Assembly: GCF_900172325.1 (NCBI RefSeq)
Contig: NZ_FWFR01000002.1
Coordinates: forward strand, 620,001 to 684,000
From: Oceanibacterium hippocampi
Lineage (GTDB): Bacteria > Pseudomonadota > Alphaproteobacteria > Sneathiellales > Sneathiellaceae
DNA: 64,000 bases
Direction of reading: 5' to 3'
Shown one piece after another: positions 34,129-43,447 of the stretch. Position 1 is the first letter of the stretch. Each line of letters starts with the position of its first letter. A model generated the notes under the pieces. That model saw nothing but the letters and a program-made list of their open reading frames with translations. It ran no database searches and had not been told where the DNA came from. The position numbers were made by a program, and so were the translations under genes.

Positions 34129-35108
34129 TCGGCAACCTCCCGCGCGGTTCCGGAAGCGGCCATGATCTCCTCCGCGAAATGGCAGGCGACGCGGCTTCCG
34201 CCGACCGCGCGTTCGGCCGGCCGCTCGCGTCGGCAACGCTCGGCCGCATGGGCACAGCGCGGCGCGAAGGCACAGTCGGCCGACGGCGCCCGCAGGACCG
34301 GCGGCACGCCCGGGATCGGGTCGAGCTGCTCGCCCGGCGCCTCGTTGCCGGCGGCCGCGCGGATCAGCGCCCGGGTATAGGGATGAGCAGGACTGCCGAA
34401 GACGGCCTGGCTCTCGCCCATCTCGACGATCCGCCCGCCATACATCACGATCACCCGTTCGCAGCGATGGACGATCATCCTCAGGTCGTGGCTCAGGATC
34501 ACGAGACTCGCGCCGGTCTCCGCCCGCATCGCGAACAGCAGATCCAGGATGCGGTCGCGGATCGAGGCATCGAGCGAGGCAGTCGGCTCGTCGGCGATCA
34601 GGATCTGGGGATTGCGGGCGATTGCCAGCGCGATCACCACCCGCTGCGCCATGCCGCCGGACAGTTCGTGCGGGAAGCTCCGGGCGACACGGCCGGGCTC
34701 GTCGAGGCCGGCCCGGACGAGCAACCTCTCGACCGCCGCGGTGTCAGGCGTGCCCTCCATGGCAAGCGCGACCTGGCGTCCGATCCGCATCGTCGGGTCG
34801 AGCGCCGACATCGGGTTCTGGAAGACGAAGCCCAGCCGTTCCCGCCGCAACCGGCGCACGGTCTCGTCGTCGCTGGTGGTCACCGAGCAGCCGGCGACAA
34901 GGATGTCGCCCGCGTCGATCCGGGCGTTCGGCGCGAGCAACCGTCCGATCGCCATGCCGAGCGTCGACTTGCCGGAGCCGCTTTCACCGACGATGCCGAG
35001 CGTCTCGCCGGCGCCTATCGCCAGGTCGATGCCGTCGAGCGCGAAGACCGCGCCGCCCCCGGTCTCGTAGGCGACGACGAAGTCGCGGATGTCGACCGCC
35101 GCCGTCAT
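34125..35108 (-). CDS. Peptide/nickel-type ABC importer ATPase (DppD-like)
   Basis: A 327-residue ATPase with Walker A GIVGESGSGKSTL, signature LSGGMAQRV, Walker B ILIADEPTASLD and HDLRMIVHRC. The C-terminal oligopeptide-transporter extension has DPIPGVPPVLRAPSADCAFAPRCAHAAERC, where the cysteines bind an iron-sulfur cluster in DppD-type proteins. It overlaps the permease gene before it and the ATPase gene after it by four bases each, so stoichiometric translation is likely. Confidence 0.92.
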   Translation of the reverse strand: MTAAVDIRDFVVAYETGGGAVFALDGIDLAIGAGETLGIVGESGSGKSTLGMAIGRLLAPNARIDAGDILVAGCSVTTSDDETVRRLRRERLGFVFQNPMSALDPTMRIGRQVALAMEGTPDTAAVERLLVRAGLDEPGRVARSFPHELSGGMAQRVVIALAIARNPQILIADEPTASLDASIRDRILDLLFAMRAETGASLVILSHDLRMIVHRCERVIVMYGGRIVEMGESQAVFGSPAHPYTRALIRAAAGNEAPGEQLDPIPGVPPVLRAPSADCAFAPRCAHAAERCRRERPAERAVGGSRVACHFAEEIMAASGTAREVAE

Positions 35109-35959
35109 TTGAGCGACCGTCCGCGAAGCGGGTCGAGGGCGTCGCGGATCGCGTCGCCGAGCAGGTTGATCGACATGATCGCGGCCGCCAGCACGAGACC
35201 GGGCGCGAGCACCAGCCAGGGCGCGATGGTCAGATAGACGCTGCCGAGGCGGAGCAGCGAGCCGAGCGAGGCCGCCGGCGGCTGCACGCCGAGGCCGAGG
35301 AAGGAAAGCGCGCTTTCGATGATCATCGAGACGGAAAGCGCATAGGTGAGCTGGATGATCGCGGCGCCGAGGATGTTCGGCAGCAGGTGGACCAGCATCA
35401 CCCGCCACGTCGAGGCGCCGGAGACCACGGCGGCGACGACGAATTCCCGCTCGGCAACCGAAAGCGTGACGGATCGCACGACGCGGATGAAGAGCGGTAT
35501 CGTCGCGGTCGATATGACGACGATCGCGGCGATGCTGCCCGGCCCGATCACGGCCGCCGCCAGCAGGCCGAACAGGAGCGCCGGAAAGGCGAACAGGATA
35601 TCTGCGATGCGGGCGATCAGATGGTCGGTCGCGCCATGCAGGTAACCGGCCGCCATGCCGAGCAGCGTGCCGATCACCGCCGTGATGATCACCGCGATGG
35701 CCGACAGCAGGAAAGTCACGCCGATGCCCTCGACGACGCGCGGCAGGTAGCTCCGGCCGAGATCGTCGGTGCCGAGCGGAAAGGCAAGGCTGGGCGCGCC
35801 GAGTCGCGGGCCGGCGCCGATGGCGTTCGGATCGCCGAGCGGCAGCAGATCGCCGAAGATCCCGAGGATCAGCAGCACCAGCAGCAGGACGGCCCCGAGC
35901 AGGCCCAGCGAATCGCGCCGGAAGAAGCGCCCGAGCCGGGCCGAGGCGAGCGCGATCAC
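35105..35959 (-). CDS. Peptide/nickel-type ABC importer permease (DppC-like)
   Basis: Inner-membrane permease of 284 residues with about six helices. The N-terminal segment FFRRDSLGLLGAVLLLVLL is followed by the periplasmic PLGTDDLGRSYLPRV motif of the DppC group and the EAA-type loop EFVVAAVVSGASTWRVMLVHLLPN that contacts the ATPase. The frame extends upstream to 36442, but GTG 35959 overlaps the stop of the first permease gene (GTGA) and gives normal length. It pairs with the upstream DppB-like protein. Confidence 0.9.
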   Translation of the reverse strand: MIALASARLGRFFRRDSLGLLGAVLLLVLLILGIFGDLLPLGDPNAIGAGPRLGAPSLAFPLGTDDLGRSYLPRVVEGIGVTFLLSAIAVIITAVIGTLLGMAAGYLHGATDHLIARIADILFAFPALLFGLLAAAVIGPGSIAAIVVISTATIPLFIRVVRSVTLSVAEREFVVAAVVSGASTWRVMLVHLLPNILGAAIIQLTYALSVSMIIESALSFLGLGVQPPAASLGSLLRLGSVYLTIAPWLVLAPGLVLAAAIMSINLLGDAIRDALDPLRGRSLK

Positions 35960-36954
35960 GTGCCGGACCGGGCCGCGCCGATGCGCGGGTCGATCAGCGC
36001 GTAGGCGAAGTCGGCAACCATGTTGAGTGAAACGAAGACGAAGGCGGCGAGCAGCACACCGGCCTGGACGACGGCATAGTCGCGCTCCTCCAGCGAGGAG
36101 AAGATGTAGTAGCCGACGCCCGGGATCGAGAAGAGCACCTCGGCGATCACCGCGCCGCCAAGCAGAAAGCCGAAATAGGTCGCGGTCACGGTCACCACCG
36201 GGATCGCCGCGTTCCGCAGCACATGGTGGCGCACGATGTCGCGCGGCCGCTGGCCGCGGGCGACCGCGGCAAGGATATGGCCGTCGGTCATGACCCGCAG
36301 CACCGCGTCCCGGGTCGTCCGCAGGAACAGCGCGATGGCGAAGACCGACAGCGAGACGGTCGGCAGGATCATGGTCTTGAGATTGTCCCAGAGGCCCTGG
36401 TCGAGCGGCACGAAGCCGCCGACCTTCAGGCCGAGAGACCATTTCGAGAAGATGAAGATGAAGGCGCTGCCGATCACGAAATCCGGCACGCTGGCGCCGA
36501 GCGCGCCGACCAGGCGTCCGAGACGCCCCTTGCCGCCGGCGCCGCCCTCGGCGAGACCGCTCCAGACGCCGAGCGGCAGGCCGATTGCGAGCGCCAGGAG
36601 GAGCGTCAGGATCGCCAGTTCGCCGGTCACCGGCGCCCGGCGGAGAAACTCGTCTATCACCGGCTTGTTGGTCACCATCGAGTTGCCGAAGTCACCCTGC
36701 AGCAGCGCCCAGAGCCACTTGCCGAACTGAACGAAGATCGGCTCGTCGAGACCGTAGCGCTGGATCAGCAGATCCCGCGCCGCGCCGGTGGCGAAGGGTC
36801 CGAGGACGATGTCGGCGTAGCCGCCCGGAATCAGCCTGAGCGACAGGAAGACCAGCAGCGCGACGCCGAACATGGTGATCGCCGCGATCAGCAGCCGCGG
36901 GGCGAGGAAATAGATCAGGCGCAAGCGTCCGTCTCCGTCACCGAGGGGGACCAT
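35956..36954 (-). CDS. Peptide/nickel-type ABC importer permease (DppB-like)
   Basis: Inner-membrane permease of 332 residues. The N-terminal helix PRLLIAAITMFGVALLVFLSLRLIPG and the following RYGLDEPIFVQFGKWLWALLQGDFGNSM are typical of DppB. The cytosolic loop HILAAVARGQRPRDIVRHHVLRNA is the EAA motif, and EVLFSIPGVGYYIFSSLEERDY closes the family signature. It follows the binding-protein gene by 45 bases and overlaps the second permease gene. Confidence 0.92.
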   Translation of the reverse strand: MVPLGDGDGRLRLIYFLAPRLLIAAITMFGVALLVFLSLRLIPGGYADIVLGPFATGAARDLLIQRYGLDEPIFVQFGKWLWALLQGDFGNSMVTNKPVIDEFLRRAPVTGELAILTLLLALAIGLPLGVWSGLAEGGAGGKGRLGRLVGALGASVPDFVIGSAFIFIFSKWSLGLKVGGFVPLDQGLWDNLKTMILPTVSLSVFAIALFLRTTRDAVLRVMTDGHILAAVARGQRPRDIVRHHVLRNAAIPVVTVTATYFGFLLGGAVIAEVLFSIPGVGYYIFSSLEERDYAVVQAGVLLAAFVFVSLNMVADFAYALIDPRIGAARSGT

Positions 36955-36999
36955 CCGCCGGACGCAATCGTGGCGCCCGGCGGGTGGATCAGCCTTGCG

Positions 37000-38628
37000 T
37001 TAGTCCTTCGAGGTATACTCGGCAGCATACTGGAAGGTGTTGGAGGAACCGGAAACCGGGTCGACACGGATATCGATCTTGTCTTTCCGGTGCAGGATGA
37101 AGTCGACCTTCGAGACCAGCGCGAGGATGTTGGCGCCGTCGTCGATCATGCCGCAGACCTCGGTCAGCTTGGCATCGCGTTCGCCCCCGGCCGGCGTGCT
37201 CTTCAGTTCTCCGAGCGCATCGGCGAGTTCCGGCACATACTCGTGGAAGACGGTGTTCCAGACCGCGAATTTCGGGTTCCACCAGGCGATCACCATGCTC
37301 GGATCGCTGTACCCGGCGAGCCAGGAGATCGAGGCGTCGAAATCGCCGTCCGTGAAGACCTTCTGGAGATACTCGGCGGTCGGCATCTGCAGGATCTCGA
37401 CCTCGATGCCCACGTCGCGGGCATTCTGCTGGATCACCTGGGCGATGCGGGCATAGACCGGGTCGGAGGCCGGCGCGATGATCGTCGTCTCGACCTCATC
37501 CTCGCCGGTCGCGGTGACCAGTTCGCGCGCCTTCTTCAGCCGCTCCTCGCGCGGCAGCGCGTAGGTGTCCGTCGTGCCGCAGGCATCCTTGCCGAACGCG
37601 ACCGGGACCGGCTGATCCGGCACGGTGGCGCCGGCGAAGACGATATTGGCGATCGCGTTGCGGTCGATCGCGAGGTTGAAGGCCTGGCGGATCCGCTTGT
37701 CCTTGAAGGCCGACTTGTCCGACAGCGCATTGATGTCGACGCGGAAATAGTTGGTCGTCTTCTGCGCCTCGACGACGATGTTCGGGTCGTCGGCGACGAG
37801 ACGGGCGATATCCGGGTTCGAGAAGATCGCGTAGTCGACCCGCCCGTCACGGAGCGCGGCGACCCGCGCCGCCTCGTCCGGGATGATCGGCACGTCGATC
37901 CGGTCCGCCTTGGGATAACCGTCGCGCCAGTAATGGGGATTGCGGACCAGCGTCCAGCTTTCCTTCGGCAGATGCTCGGCGACCATGAAGGGGCCGGAAC
38001 CCAGCATCTCGGAATTCGGATCGAAGGTACCGTCCTTCAGTTCCTTGATCGGGACGATCGCCGCCGAGATATGGGCGAGCGCCGTCAGGAACGCGGTATG
38101 CGGCTTTTCGAGTTCCACCACGACCGTGTGATCGTCCGGCGCCGTCATCGACTTGATGACACCGAACTGCCGCCCCCAGTAGGAGGAGATCTTCAGGCTG
38201 GCCTTCTGCTTCGCCTCGTCGGTCGTCGCCGCGGCAACGCCCTCGGGGTTCAGTTCCTCGCCGCTGATCCGCTGCAGGCTACCGATCACGTCGCCTGCCG
38301 TCACCGGGCGCCCGTTCGACCATTTGGCATTCTCGCGGAGCTTCAGGACGTAACCGGTCGGCGAGGTCTGCTCCCACGAGACCGCGAGGCCCGGCTGCAG
38401 ATTCATGTCCTTGTCGGTGGTCAGCAGGGTCTCATAGATCATCTGGTACATGGTCCAGGACGCGACCGTGCCGGCAATGTTGACGTCCATGCTGGTCACG
38501 TCCGCGGCCTTGCCCCAGGCGATGACGTTCTCGGCCTGCGCCATGCCCGCGCCGCCGACGGCGACTCCGCCGACCGCTGCCGCGACAAGCGCCAGGCGCC
38601 GGCCGCCGGATTTCCACAATGCTCTCAT
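37000..38628 (-). CDS. Peptide-type ABC importer solute-binding protein (family 5)
   Basis: A periplasmic binding protein of 542 residues with a Sec signal peptide (hydrophobic core LALVAAAVGGVAVGGAG, cleavage near MAQAEN). The mature chain has the SBP family 5 pattern: DVTSMDVNIAG, MIYETLLTTDKDMNLQPGLAVSWE, the WSNGRPVTAGDVIGSL strand, and RIRQAFNLAIDRNAIANIV. These capture di/oligopeptides, opines or other large polar solutes. It heads the leftward importer operon and is divergent from the amidase and RpiR genes, suggesting an amide- or peptide-containing substrate that the amidase hydrolyses. Confidence 0.92.
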   Translation of the reverse strand: MRALWKSGGRRLALVAAAVGGVAVGGAGMAQAENVIAWGKAADVTSMDVNIAGTVASWTMYQMIYETLLTTDKDMNLQPGLAVSWEQTSPTGYVLKLRENAKWSNGRPVTAGDVIGSLQRISGEELNPEGVAAATTDEAKQKASLKISSYWGRQFGVIKSMTAPDDHTVVVELEKPHTAFLTALAHISAAIVPIKELKDGTFDPNSEMLGSGPFMVAEHLPKESWTLVRNPHYWRDGYPKADRIDVPIIPDEAARVAALRDGRVDYAIFSNPDIARLVADDPNIVVEAQKTTNYFRVDINALSDKSAFKDKRIRQAFNLAIDRNAIANIVFAGATVPDQPVPVAFGKDACGTTDTYALPREERLKKARELVTATGEDEVETTIIAPASDPVYARIAQVIQQNARDVGIEVEILQMPTAEYLQKVFTDGDFDASISWLAGYSDPSMVIAWWNPKFAVWNTVFHEYVPELADALGELKSTPAGGERDAKLTEVCGMIDDGANILALVSKVDFILHRKDKIDIRVDPVSGSSNTFQYAAEYTSKD

Positions 38629-38754
38629 CTTTCTGCCTCCGGTTTATCGTTTGATTCGCCGTTGCCTCGGCGCGCCGCGAATATCTCTCCCGGTTCCGCG
38701 CCGGCAGCGTTTCGCTGTTCTGTCCGCCTGTATCCGAACCCCGTCGATGTTATC

Positions 38755-38782
38755 TTGACACCAACATTCCGACAAATGTTAT
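38755..38782 (+). promoter_or_regulatory. Amidase-rpiR promoter with operator
   Basis: A consensus -35 TTGACA and a -10-like TGTTAT are 16 bases apart. AACATT (38763-38768) and AATGTT (38775-38780) form an inverted repeat across the spacer, and TGTTA-N6-TAACA follows at 38777-38792. The site sits between the divergent importer and amidase operons and is a natural target for the RpiR protein encoded downstream. Confidence 0.5.
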
Positions 38783-38851
38783 TTCTTTAACAACAATGCC
38801 CGTAAAGGGATATCATGCGGGCAGTTTGTAGCTTGTCCCTGGATGGATTGA

Positions 38852-40297
38852 ATGGCGGTCATTGACGAATACGACGACCATGATGCGCTCGGTCTCGCCG
38901 CGCTTGTCGCGTCCGGCAAGGTGACGCCGGGCGAGCTTCTGGAAACCGCGATAACCCGCGCCGAAACGGTCGAGCCGGCGATCAATGCGATCAGCTACCG
39001 GCATGACGATCTGGCGCGAGAGGCGGTTGCCGCCGGCCTCCCCGACGGCCCCTTCAGGGGTGTCCCCTTCCTGCTGAAGAATGTCGGGGTCCAACTCGCC
39101 GGCACCGTCACGAGCGGCGGCTCGGCGCTCTTCTCCGACGCGGTCGCCGATCACGATTCCGATGTCGTCCAGCGCTACAAGGCCGCCGGCCTGGTGATTT
39201 TCGGCAAGACCAACACGCCGGAACAGGGTCTCGCCGCATCGACCGAAACGGTTCTGCACGGCGATACCCGCAATCCCTGGGACCTGACCCGGACTGCCGG
39301 CGGCTCGTCCGGCGGTGCCGCCGCGGCGGTGGCCGCCGGCATCGTCCCCGCGGCGCAGGGCAGCGACGGTGGCGGCTCGATTCGCATTCCGGCCTCCTGC
39401 TGCGGCCTGTTCGGCCTGAAACCGACCCGCGGGCGGGTCTCCCTCGGACCCGATGCCGGGGAAAGCTGGGGCGGCCTCGGGGTCGTCCATGCCCTGACGC
39501 GAAGCGTGCGGGACAGCGCCGCGCTGCTGGACGCGGTCGCCGGCCGCATTCCGGGCGACCCCTATTCGGCGCAACCGCCCGCCCGTCCCTACCGCAAGGA
39601 AGTCGGCGCCGATCCGGGCAAGCTGAAGGTCGCCCTGCAACTGGCCCCGCTGTCCGGCACGCCGGTCGACCCGGAATGCGTCACGGCCGCGCGCGAGGCG
39701 GCACAACTTCTGGAAAGCCTCGGTCATCACGTCGAGGAGGCGATGCCTCCCGGTGACGGCGAGGAGGTCGGCGGAGCCGTCTGGACACTGGTCGCCGCCA
39801 ATGTCCTTTCCGCCCTCCGTCGCAGGGCAACGCATCTCGGCCGGGAACTGGCCGAGAGCGATGTCGAGCCGGTCACCTGGAACGCGGTCGTGCATGCCCG
39901 GACGCTGACTGCCGACGCCTATGCCGACGCGTTGTCGGTGATCCATGCCCAGGGCCGGCGGATGGCCGCCTTCCATCGCGACAACGACATTCTCGTCAGC
40001 CCGACCCTGGCGGAACCACCGGCGCCGCTCGGTCCGCAACGGATGCGGAACCCGGACATCGAGGAATATTCGGCAGCGCTTCTGCGCTTCAGCCCGTTCA
40101 CCAGTCTGTTCAATGTCAGCGGTCAGCCGAGCATGTCGGTGCCGCTGCACTGGAGCGCGGACGGCCTGCCGGTGGGCGTCATGATGAGCGCGACCATGGA
40201 GAACGAGGGCCTCCTCTTCCGCCTGGCGGCCCAGCTCGAGACCGCGAAACCCTGGTTCCACCGGCGTCCGCCGGCGTCTCCCCCGGGCACGGTGTGA
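38852..40297 (+). CDS. Amidase signature family enzyme
   Basis: A 481-residue amidase hydrolysing a carbon-nitrogen amide bond. The Ser-cisSer-Lys triad is placed at Lys76 (GVPFLLKN), Ser152 (AGGSSGGAA) and Ser176 (GSDGGGSIRIPAS), with spacing matching known amidases. CCGLFGLKPTRGRVS continues the signature. The final part has FNVSGQPSMSVPLHWSADGLPVGV, also conserved. The substrate cannot be read; because the gene is divergent from a peptide-type importer, a transported amide or acylated amino compound is likely. It overlaps the RpiR gene by one base. Confidence 0.9.
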   Translation: MAVIDEYDDHDALGLAALVASGKVTPGELLETAITRAETVEPAINAISYRHDDLAREAVAAGLPDGPFRGVPFLLKNVGVQLAGTVTSGGSALFSDAVADHDSDVVQRYKAAGLVIFGKTNTPEQGLAASTETVLHGDTRNPWDLTRTAGGSSGGAAAAVAAGIVPAAQGSDGGGSIRIPASCCGLFGLKPTRGRVSLGPDAGESWGGLGVVHALTRSVRDSAALLDAVAGRIPGDPYSAQPPARPYRKEVGADPGKLKVALQLAPLSGTPVDPECVTAAREAAQLLESLGHHVEEAMPPGDGEEVGGAVWTLVAANVLSALRRRATHLGRELAESDVEPVTWNAVVHARTLTADAYADALSVIHAQGRRMAAFHRDNDILVSPTLAEPPAPLGPQRMRNPDIEEYSAALLRFSPFTSLFNVSGQPSMSVPLHWSADGLPVGVMMSATMENEGLLFRLAAQLETAKPWFHRRPPASPPGTV

Positions 40298-41151
40298 TGA
40301 ACGGCGACCTGGAAAGGCGCCTGCGCGCCGATTTGCATCGCTTCACCCGGTCGGAGCGGGAGATCGCCACCTACATGTTGGCCAACCTCCAGGACCTGCC
40401 GTTCGAAACGGCGGCGACGATCGCCGCGCGGGTCGGCGTCAGCCAGATGACGGTCAGCCGTTTCATGCGAACCCTGGGCTACAGCGGCATCGGCGAATTG
40501 AAGGAAGAGTTGCGCGAGTCCAGCCTGAACCCGTCCCTGCTCCTTACCGACCGGGCCGAGCATCTGAAGAAAAGGGGCCCGGCCGGGCGGGACCTGCATG
40601 CCAGCCTGCAGCTCGAGATCCGCGCCCTCGTCGCCGTTTACGAACTGGTCGGAACGCCGCTCTGGCAACGGGTGGTCGAGACCCTGTGCGATTCGGACGC
40701 GGTTTTCGTGGCCGGCTTCCAGACCCTGGGCGGCATCGCCGCCGACTTCGCCGCCCGCCTGCAATATCTGCGCCCCGAGGTCGGTGTCCTCGATGGCGCG
40801 GACGGCACCTTCGCGGCGCTGTTCGGCGGCAAGGCAGATGCCCCCGCCCTGGTGCTGTTCGAAATGCGCCGCTACACGCGGCTCAGCCAGCTCCTTGCCG
40901 AACAGGCGAGCCGCGCCGGCGTCCGGCTGATCGTCATCTGCGACAGGCATTGCCACTGGGCGCATGCCCACACCGAGGACGTGCTGGCGGTGAACACGGA
41001 AAGCCGCCTGTTCTGGGACAGCCAGTCGCCGTTCGTCAGTCTCTCGAACCTCCTGTTCGAGGATATCGCCCAGCGGCTCGGCGAGCGCGCGACGGATCGG
41101 ATCGGCCGGCTGACCGCGTTGCAGCAGAACTTCGGCGCCTTCCTCGACTGA
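40297..41151 (+). CDS. RpiR-family (HTH + SIS domain) transcriptional regulator
   Basis: The 284-residue protein has an N-terminal RpiR-type helix-turn-helix (LPFETAATIAARVGVSQMTVSRFMRTLGYSG) and a C-terminal SIS-like domain starting near residue 115, with CDSDAVFVAGFQTLGGIAAD. The SIS sugar-phosphate loop is not well conserved (FEMRRYTRLSQLLAEQA replaces the usual SGxTxE), so the ligand may not be a sugar phosphate. The ATG overlaps the amidase stop (TGATGA context). It probably controls the amidase operon and the divergent importer through the inverted repeats between them. Confidence 0.87.
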   Translation: MNGDLERRLRADLHRFTRSEREIATYMLANLQDLPFETAATIAARVGVSQMTVSRFMRTLGYSGIGELKEELRESSLNPSLLLTDRAEHLKKRGPAGRDLHASLQLEIRALVAVYELVGTPLWQRVVETLCDSDAVFVAGFQTLGGIAADFAARLQYLRPEVGVLDGADGTFAALFGGKADAPALVLFEMRRYTRLSQLLAEQASRAGVRLIVICDRHCHWAHAHTEDVLAVNTESRLFWDSQSPFVSLSNLLFEDIAQRLGERATDRIGRLTALQQNFGAFLD

Positions 41152-41170
41152 CGACGCCTGTTGCCGACCG

Positions 41171-42637
41171 TCAGCGCGGCATGGCCCAGGGCAGCGGCGC
41201 CTCGTTGAGGCCCCAGTAGAGGCTCTTCTGCTGCATGTACTGGCGGATGCCGTGACGCCCCTTCTCGCGACCGAGGCCGCTGTCCTTGAAGCCGCCGAAC
41301 GGCGTCGAGATGCTGAACTGCTTGTAGGTGTTGATCCAGACCGTGCCGGCCGCGATGCGCCGGGCCAGCCGCCAGACCTTCTGGTAGTCGCGCGACCAGA
41401 GCCCGCAGGCGAGGCCGTAGACGCTGTCGTTGGCCTGGGCGACCAGGTCGTCCTCGTCATCGAAGGGGAGCGCGACCAGCACCGGCCCGAAGATCTCCTC
41501 CTGGCAGGTACGGCTGGCATTGGCCAGGCCGTCGATGATCGTCGGCAGGTAATAGGCCCCGTCCGCATGGGCCGTGCCGTCCGGGCGGGCGCCGCCGCAA
41601 AGGATGCGGCCGCCTTCCTCGCGGGCGAGATCGACATAGCGCTCGACGCTCGCCCGGTGGTCGAAATGGACGAGCGGCGCGACCTGGGTCGCCGGATCCT
41701 CGCCAGGGCCGACCCGCAGTTGCCGGGCGCGGGCGACCAGCCGCCCGAGAAACTCGTCGTAGATGCCGCGTTCGATGAACAGGCGCGAACCGGCGATGCA
41801 GCTCTGCCCGCTCGACGAGAAGATCCCGAACAGCACGCCGTTGATCGCATGCTCGATATCGGAATCGGCGAAGACCACGGTCGGTGACTTGCCCCCCAGT
41901 TCCAGCGTGATCGGCATCAGCTTCTCGCCGGCCACCGTCGCCAGATGACGGCCGGTCCGGGTGCCGCCGGTGAACGAGACCTTGCGGACCAGCGGATGGC
42001 GGACGATGGCGTCGCCGGCGATCCGCCCCTGCCCCGGCAGGACCGAAAGCAGGCCGGCCGGCAGTCCCGCCGTCTCGCAGATGCGGGCGAACTTGAGCGA
42101 CACCAGCGGCGTCCATTCGGCCGGCTTGAGCACCACCGCGTTGCCGGCGGCGAGCGCCGGCGCGGCCTTCTGGGCGTCGCTCGCGATCGGCGAATTCCAG
42201 GGCGTGATCGCGCCGATGACGCCGAGCGGCTCGTGCACGCTCATCGTCATGTAATCGCCGCGCGGCGGGGTCAGCTCGTCCTCCAGCGTTTCCAGCGCGG
42301 CCGCCATGTAGCGGAAGGTCCCGGCGGCGCTGGCCGCCAGCGCCGTCGTCTCGCCGCGCGTCTTGCCGGTATCGCGGGTCTGCAGGATCGAGATGGCCTC
42401 GATCTCCGATTCCAGCCCGTCGGCGATCCGGGTGAGGATGCGGGCCCGTTCGTGCGGCCTGAGATCGCGCCAGGCGGGATCGTTCATTGCCTCGTGACCG
42501 CGTGTCACCGCATCCGCCACGTCCTCGGCGGAGGCACCCGCGAACTCCGCATTGACGCTGCCGTCGGCCGGATTGATCGAGGTAAGCACCGGGCCCCTGC
42601 CCTGACGCCATTCGCCGCCGACGAAGATCTCGGTCAT
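41171..42637 (-). CDS. NAD(P)-dependent aldehyde dehydrogenase (end of 17-gene operon)
   Basis: A 488-residue ALDH-superfamily enzyme. The cofactor and catalytic motifs are intact: ITPWNSPIASDAQKAAPALAAG, VSFTGGTRTGRHLA, the general base in LELGGKSPTVVF and the nucleophile in SSSGQSCIAGSRLF. GGFKDSGLGREKGRHG closes the family pattern. It is the last gene of the leftward catabolic operon, twelve bases after the aspartate-dehydrogenase-like gene. Near a ThDP decarboxylase, it most likely oxidises the aldehyde formed by that enzyme. It could equally act on a semialdehyde from ring cleavage. Confidence 0.92.
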   Translation of the reverse strand: MTEIFVGGEWRQGRGPVLTSINPADGSVNAEFAGASAEDVADAVTRGHEAMNDPAWRDLRPHERARILTRIADGLESEIEAISILQTRDTGKTRGETTALAASAAGTFRYMAAALETLEDELTPPRGDYMTMSVHEPLGVIGAITPWNSPIASDAQKAAPALAAGNAVVLKPAEWTPLVSLKFARICETAGLPAGLLSVLPGQGRIAGDAIVRHPLVRKVSFTGGTRTGRHLATVAGEKLMPITLELGGKSPTVVFADSDIEHAINGVLFGIFSSSGQSCIAGSRLFIERGIYDEFLGRLVARARQLRVGPGEDPATQVAPLVHFDHRASVERYVDLAREEGGRILCGGARPDGTAHADGAYYLPTIIDGLANASRTCQEEIFGPVLVALPFDDEDDLVAQANDSVYGLACGLWSRDYQKVWRLARRIAAGTVWINTYKQFSISTPFGGFKDSGLGREKGRHGIRQYMQQKSLYWGLNEAPLPWAMPR

Positions 42638-42649
42638 GGTCGCTCCCGC

Positions 42650-43447
42650 TCAGATGACGACGACGGCGCCCGGCTGGCCCAACGCGCGCGCCATGCTGAG
42701 CGCGGTCAGCATCGACGTCTTCGGGTTGGCCGGCGACGGACGCCCGGACAGGGTGATCGCGAAATGGCCAAAGTCGCCGGCGGCCTCGATCTCGTGGATA
42801 TTGCCGGTGACTCCCGGGTCGGCGACGAGTTCGACCTCGGTCGCCTCGAAGCCGAGTCCGGCCAGCGCCACGGTCGCCGCGACATTGGCGTTCTTCGGAT
42901 ATTGTTCCGCCGCCGCCCGGGCCGAGCCCCGATAAAGCACCACCGGCGCGGTCAGCGTGGCAAGGTCGCAAATCGCCTCGGCCGGGGTCCCCGTCCAGGC
43001 CTGCGGCGGCTTGCGGGACCGGTAGCGAACCGTGTCCAGCCGGCCGAAACGGGCTGCGGCAAGCGCGTCCATGCCGCCGATCGCCCCGGCCGGCAGGACC
43101 AGTCGGGCGCCCGAACGCGCGGCCGCCTCGGTCAGCCGGTCGTAAAGCGCCTGATCGGCAAGCGCGCCGATCGAGGCGATCACGAGGTCGCTGCCAGCAT
43201 CGAGGATCGCCAGACCGAACTCCCGCACGGCTTCATGCCCGGCGCATTCACCGACAAGCTCTGGCCCCTCGGCGAGCAGCGTCTCGATCGAGGTGACGAG
43301 CGGCACGTCGCCGAGCCGCTCCCGGGCCAGCTGCTCCCGTCCCGGCCGGACCAGGACGGCAGCGAGTTCGACGCCCGGCATCTGCGGCAGCGTCTCGACG
43401 ACCGTCGCGGCAATCCCGCCATAACCGATGAGCGCGATCCGGATCAC
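42650..43447 (-). CDS. L-aspartate-dehydrogenase-like protein (DUF108/NadX family)
   Basis: A 265-residue protein with the N-terminal Rossmann loop IALIGYGGIAATVVE and the aspartate-dehydrogenase C-domain, marked by PKNANVAATVALAGLG, the catalytic-His region GNIHEIEAAGDFGHFAI and the closing NPKTSMLTALSMARAL. Known members oxidise L-aspartate to iminosuccinate or oxaloacetate with NAD(P). Here it overlaps the ThDP enzyme gene by four bases and precedes an aldehyde dehydrogenase, a setting that suggests a catabolic rather than a NAD-biosynthetic role. The true substrate may be another amino acid or imine. Confidence 0.87.
   Translation of the reverse strand: MIRIALIGYGGIAATVVETLPQMPGVELAAVLVRPGREQLARERLGDVPLVTSIETLLAEGPELVGECAGHEAVREFGLAILDAGSDLVIASIGALADQALYDRLTEAAARSGARLVLPAGAIGGMDALAAARFGRLDTVRYRSRKPPQAWTGTPAEAICDLATLTAPVVLYRGSARAAAEQYPKNANVAATVALAGLGFEATEVELVADPGVTGNIHEIEAAGDFGHFAITLSGRPSPANPKTSMLTALSMARALGQPGAVVVI

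Noticed and set aside
36223-38790. 855-codon rightward frame, the longest in the window
   Set aside because: Antisense of the importer permease and binding-protein genes; composition (Arg, Asp, Gly, His-rich) is typical of a shadow frame.
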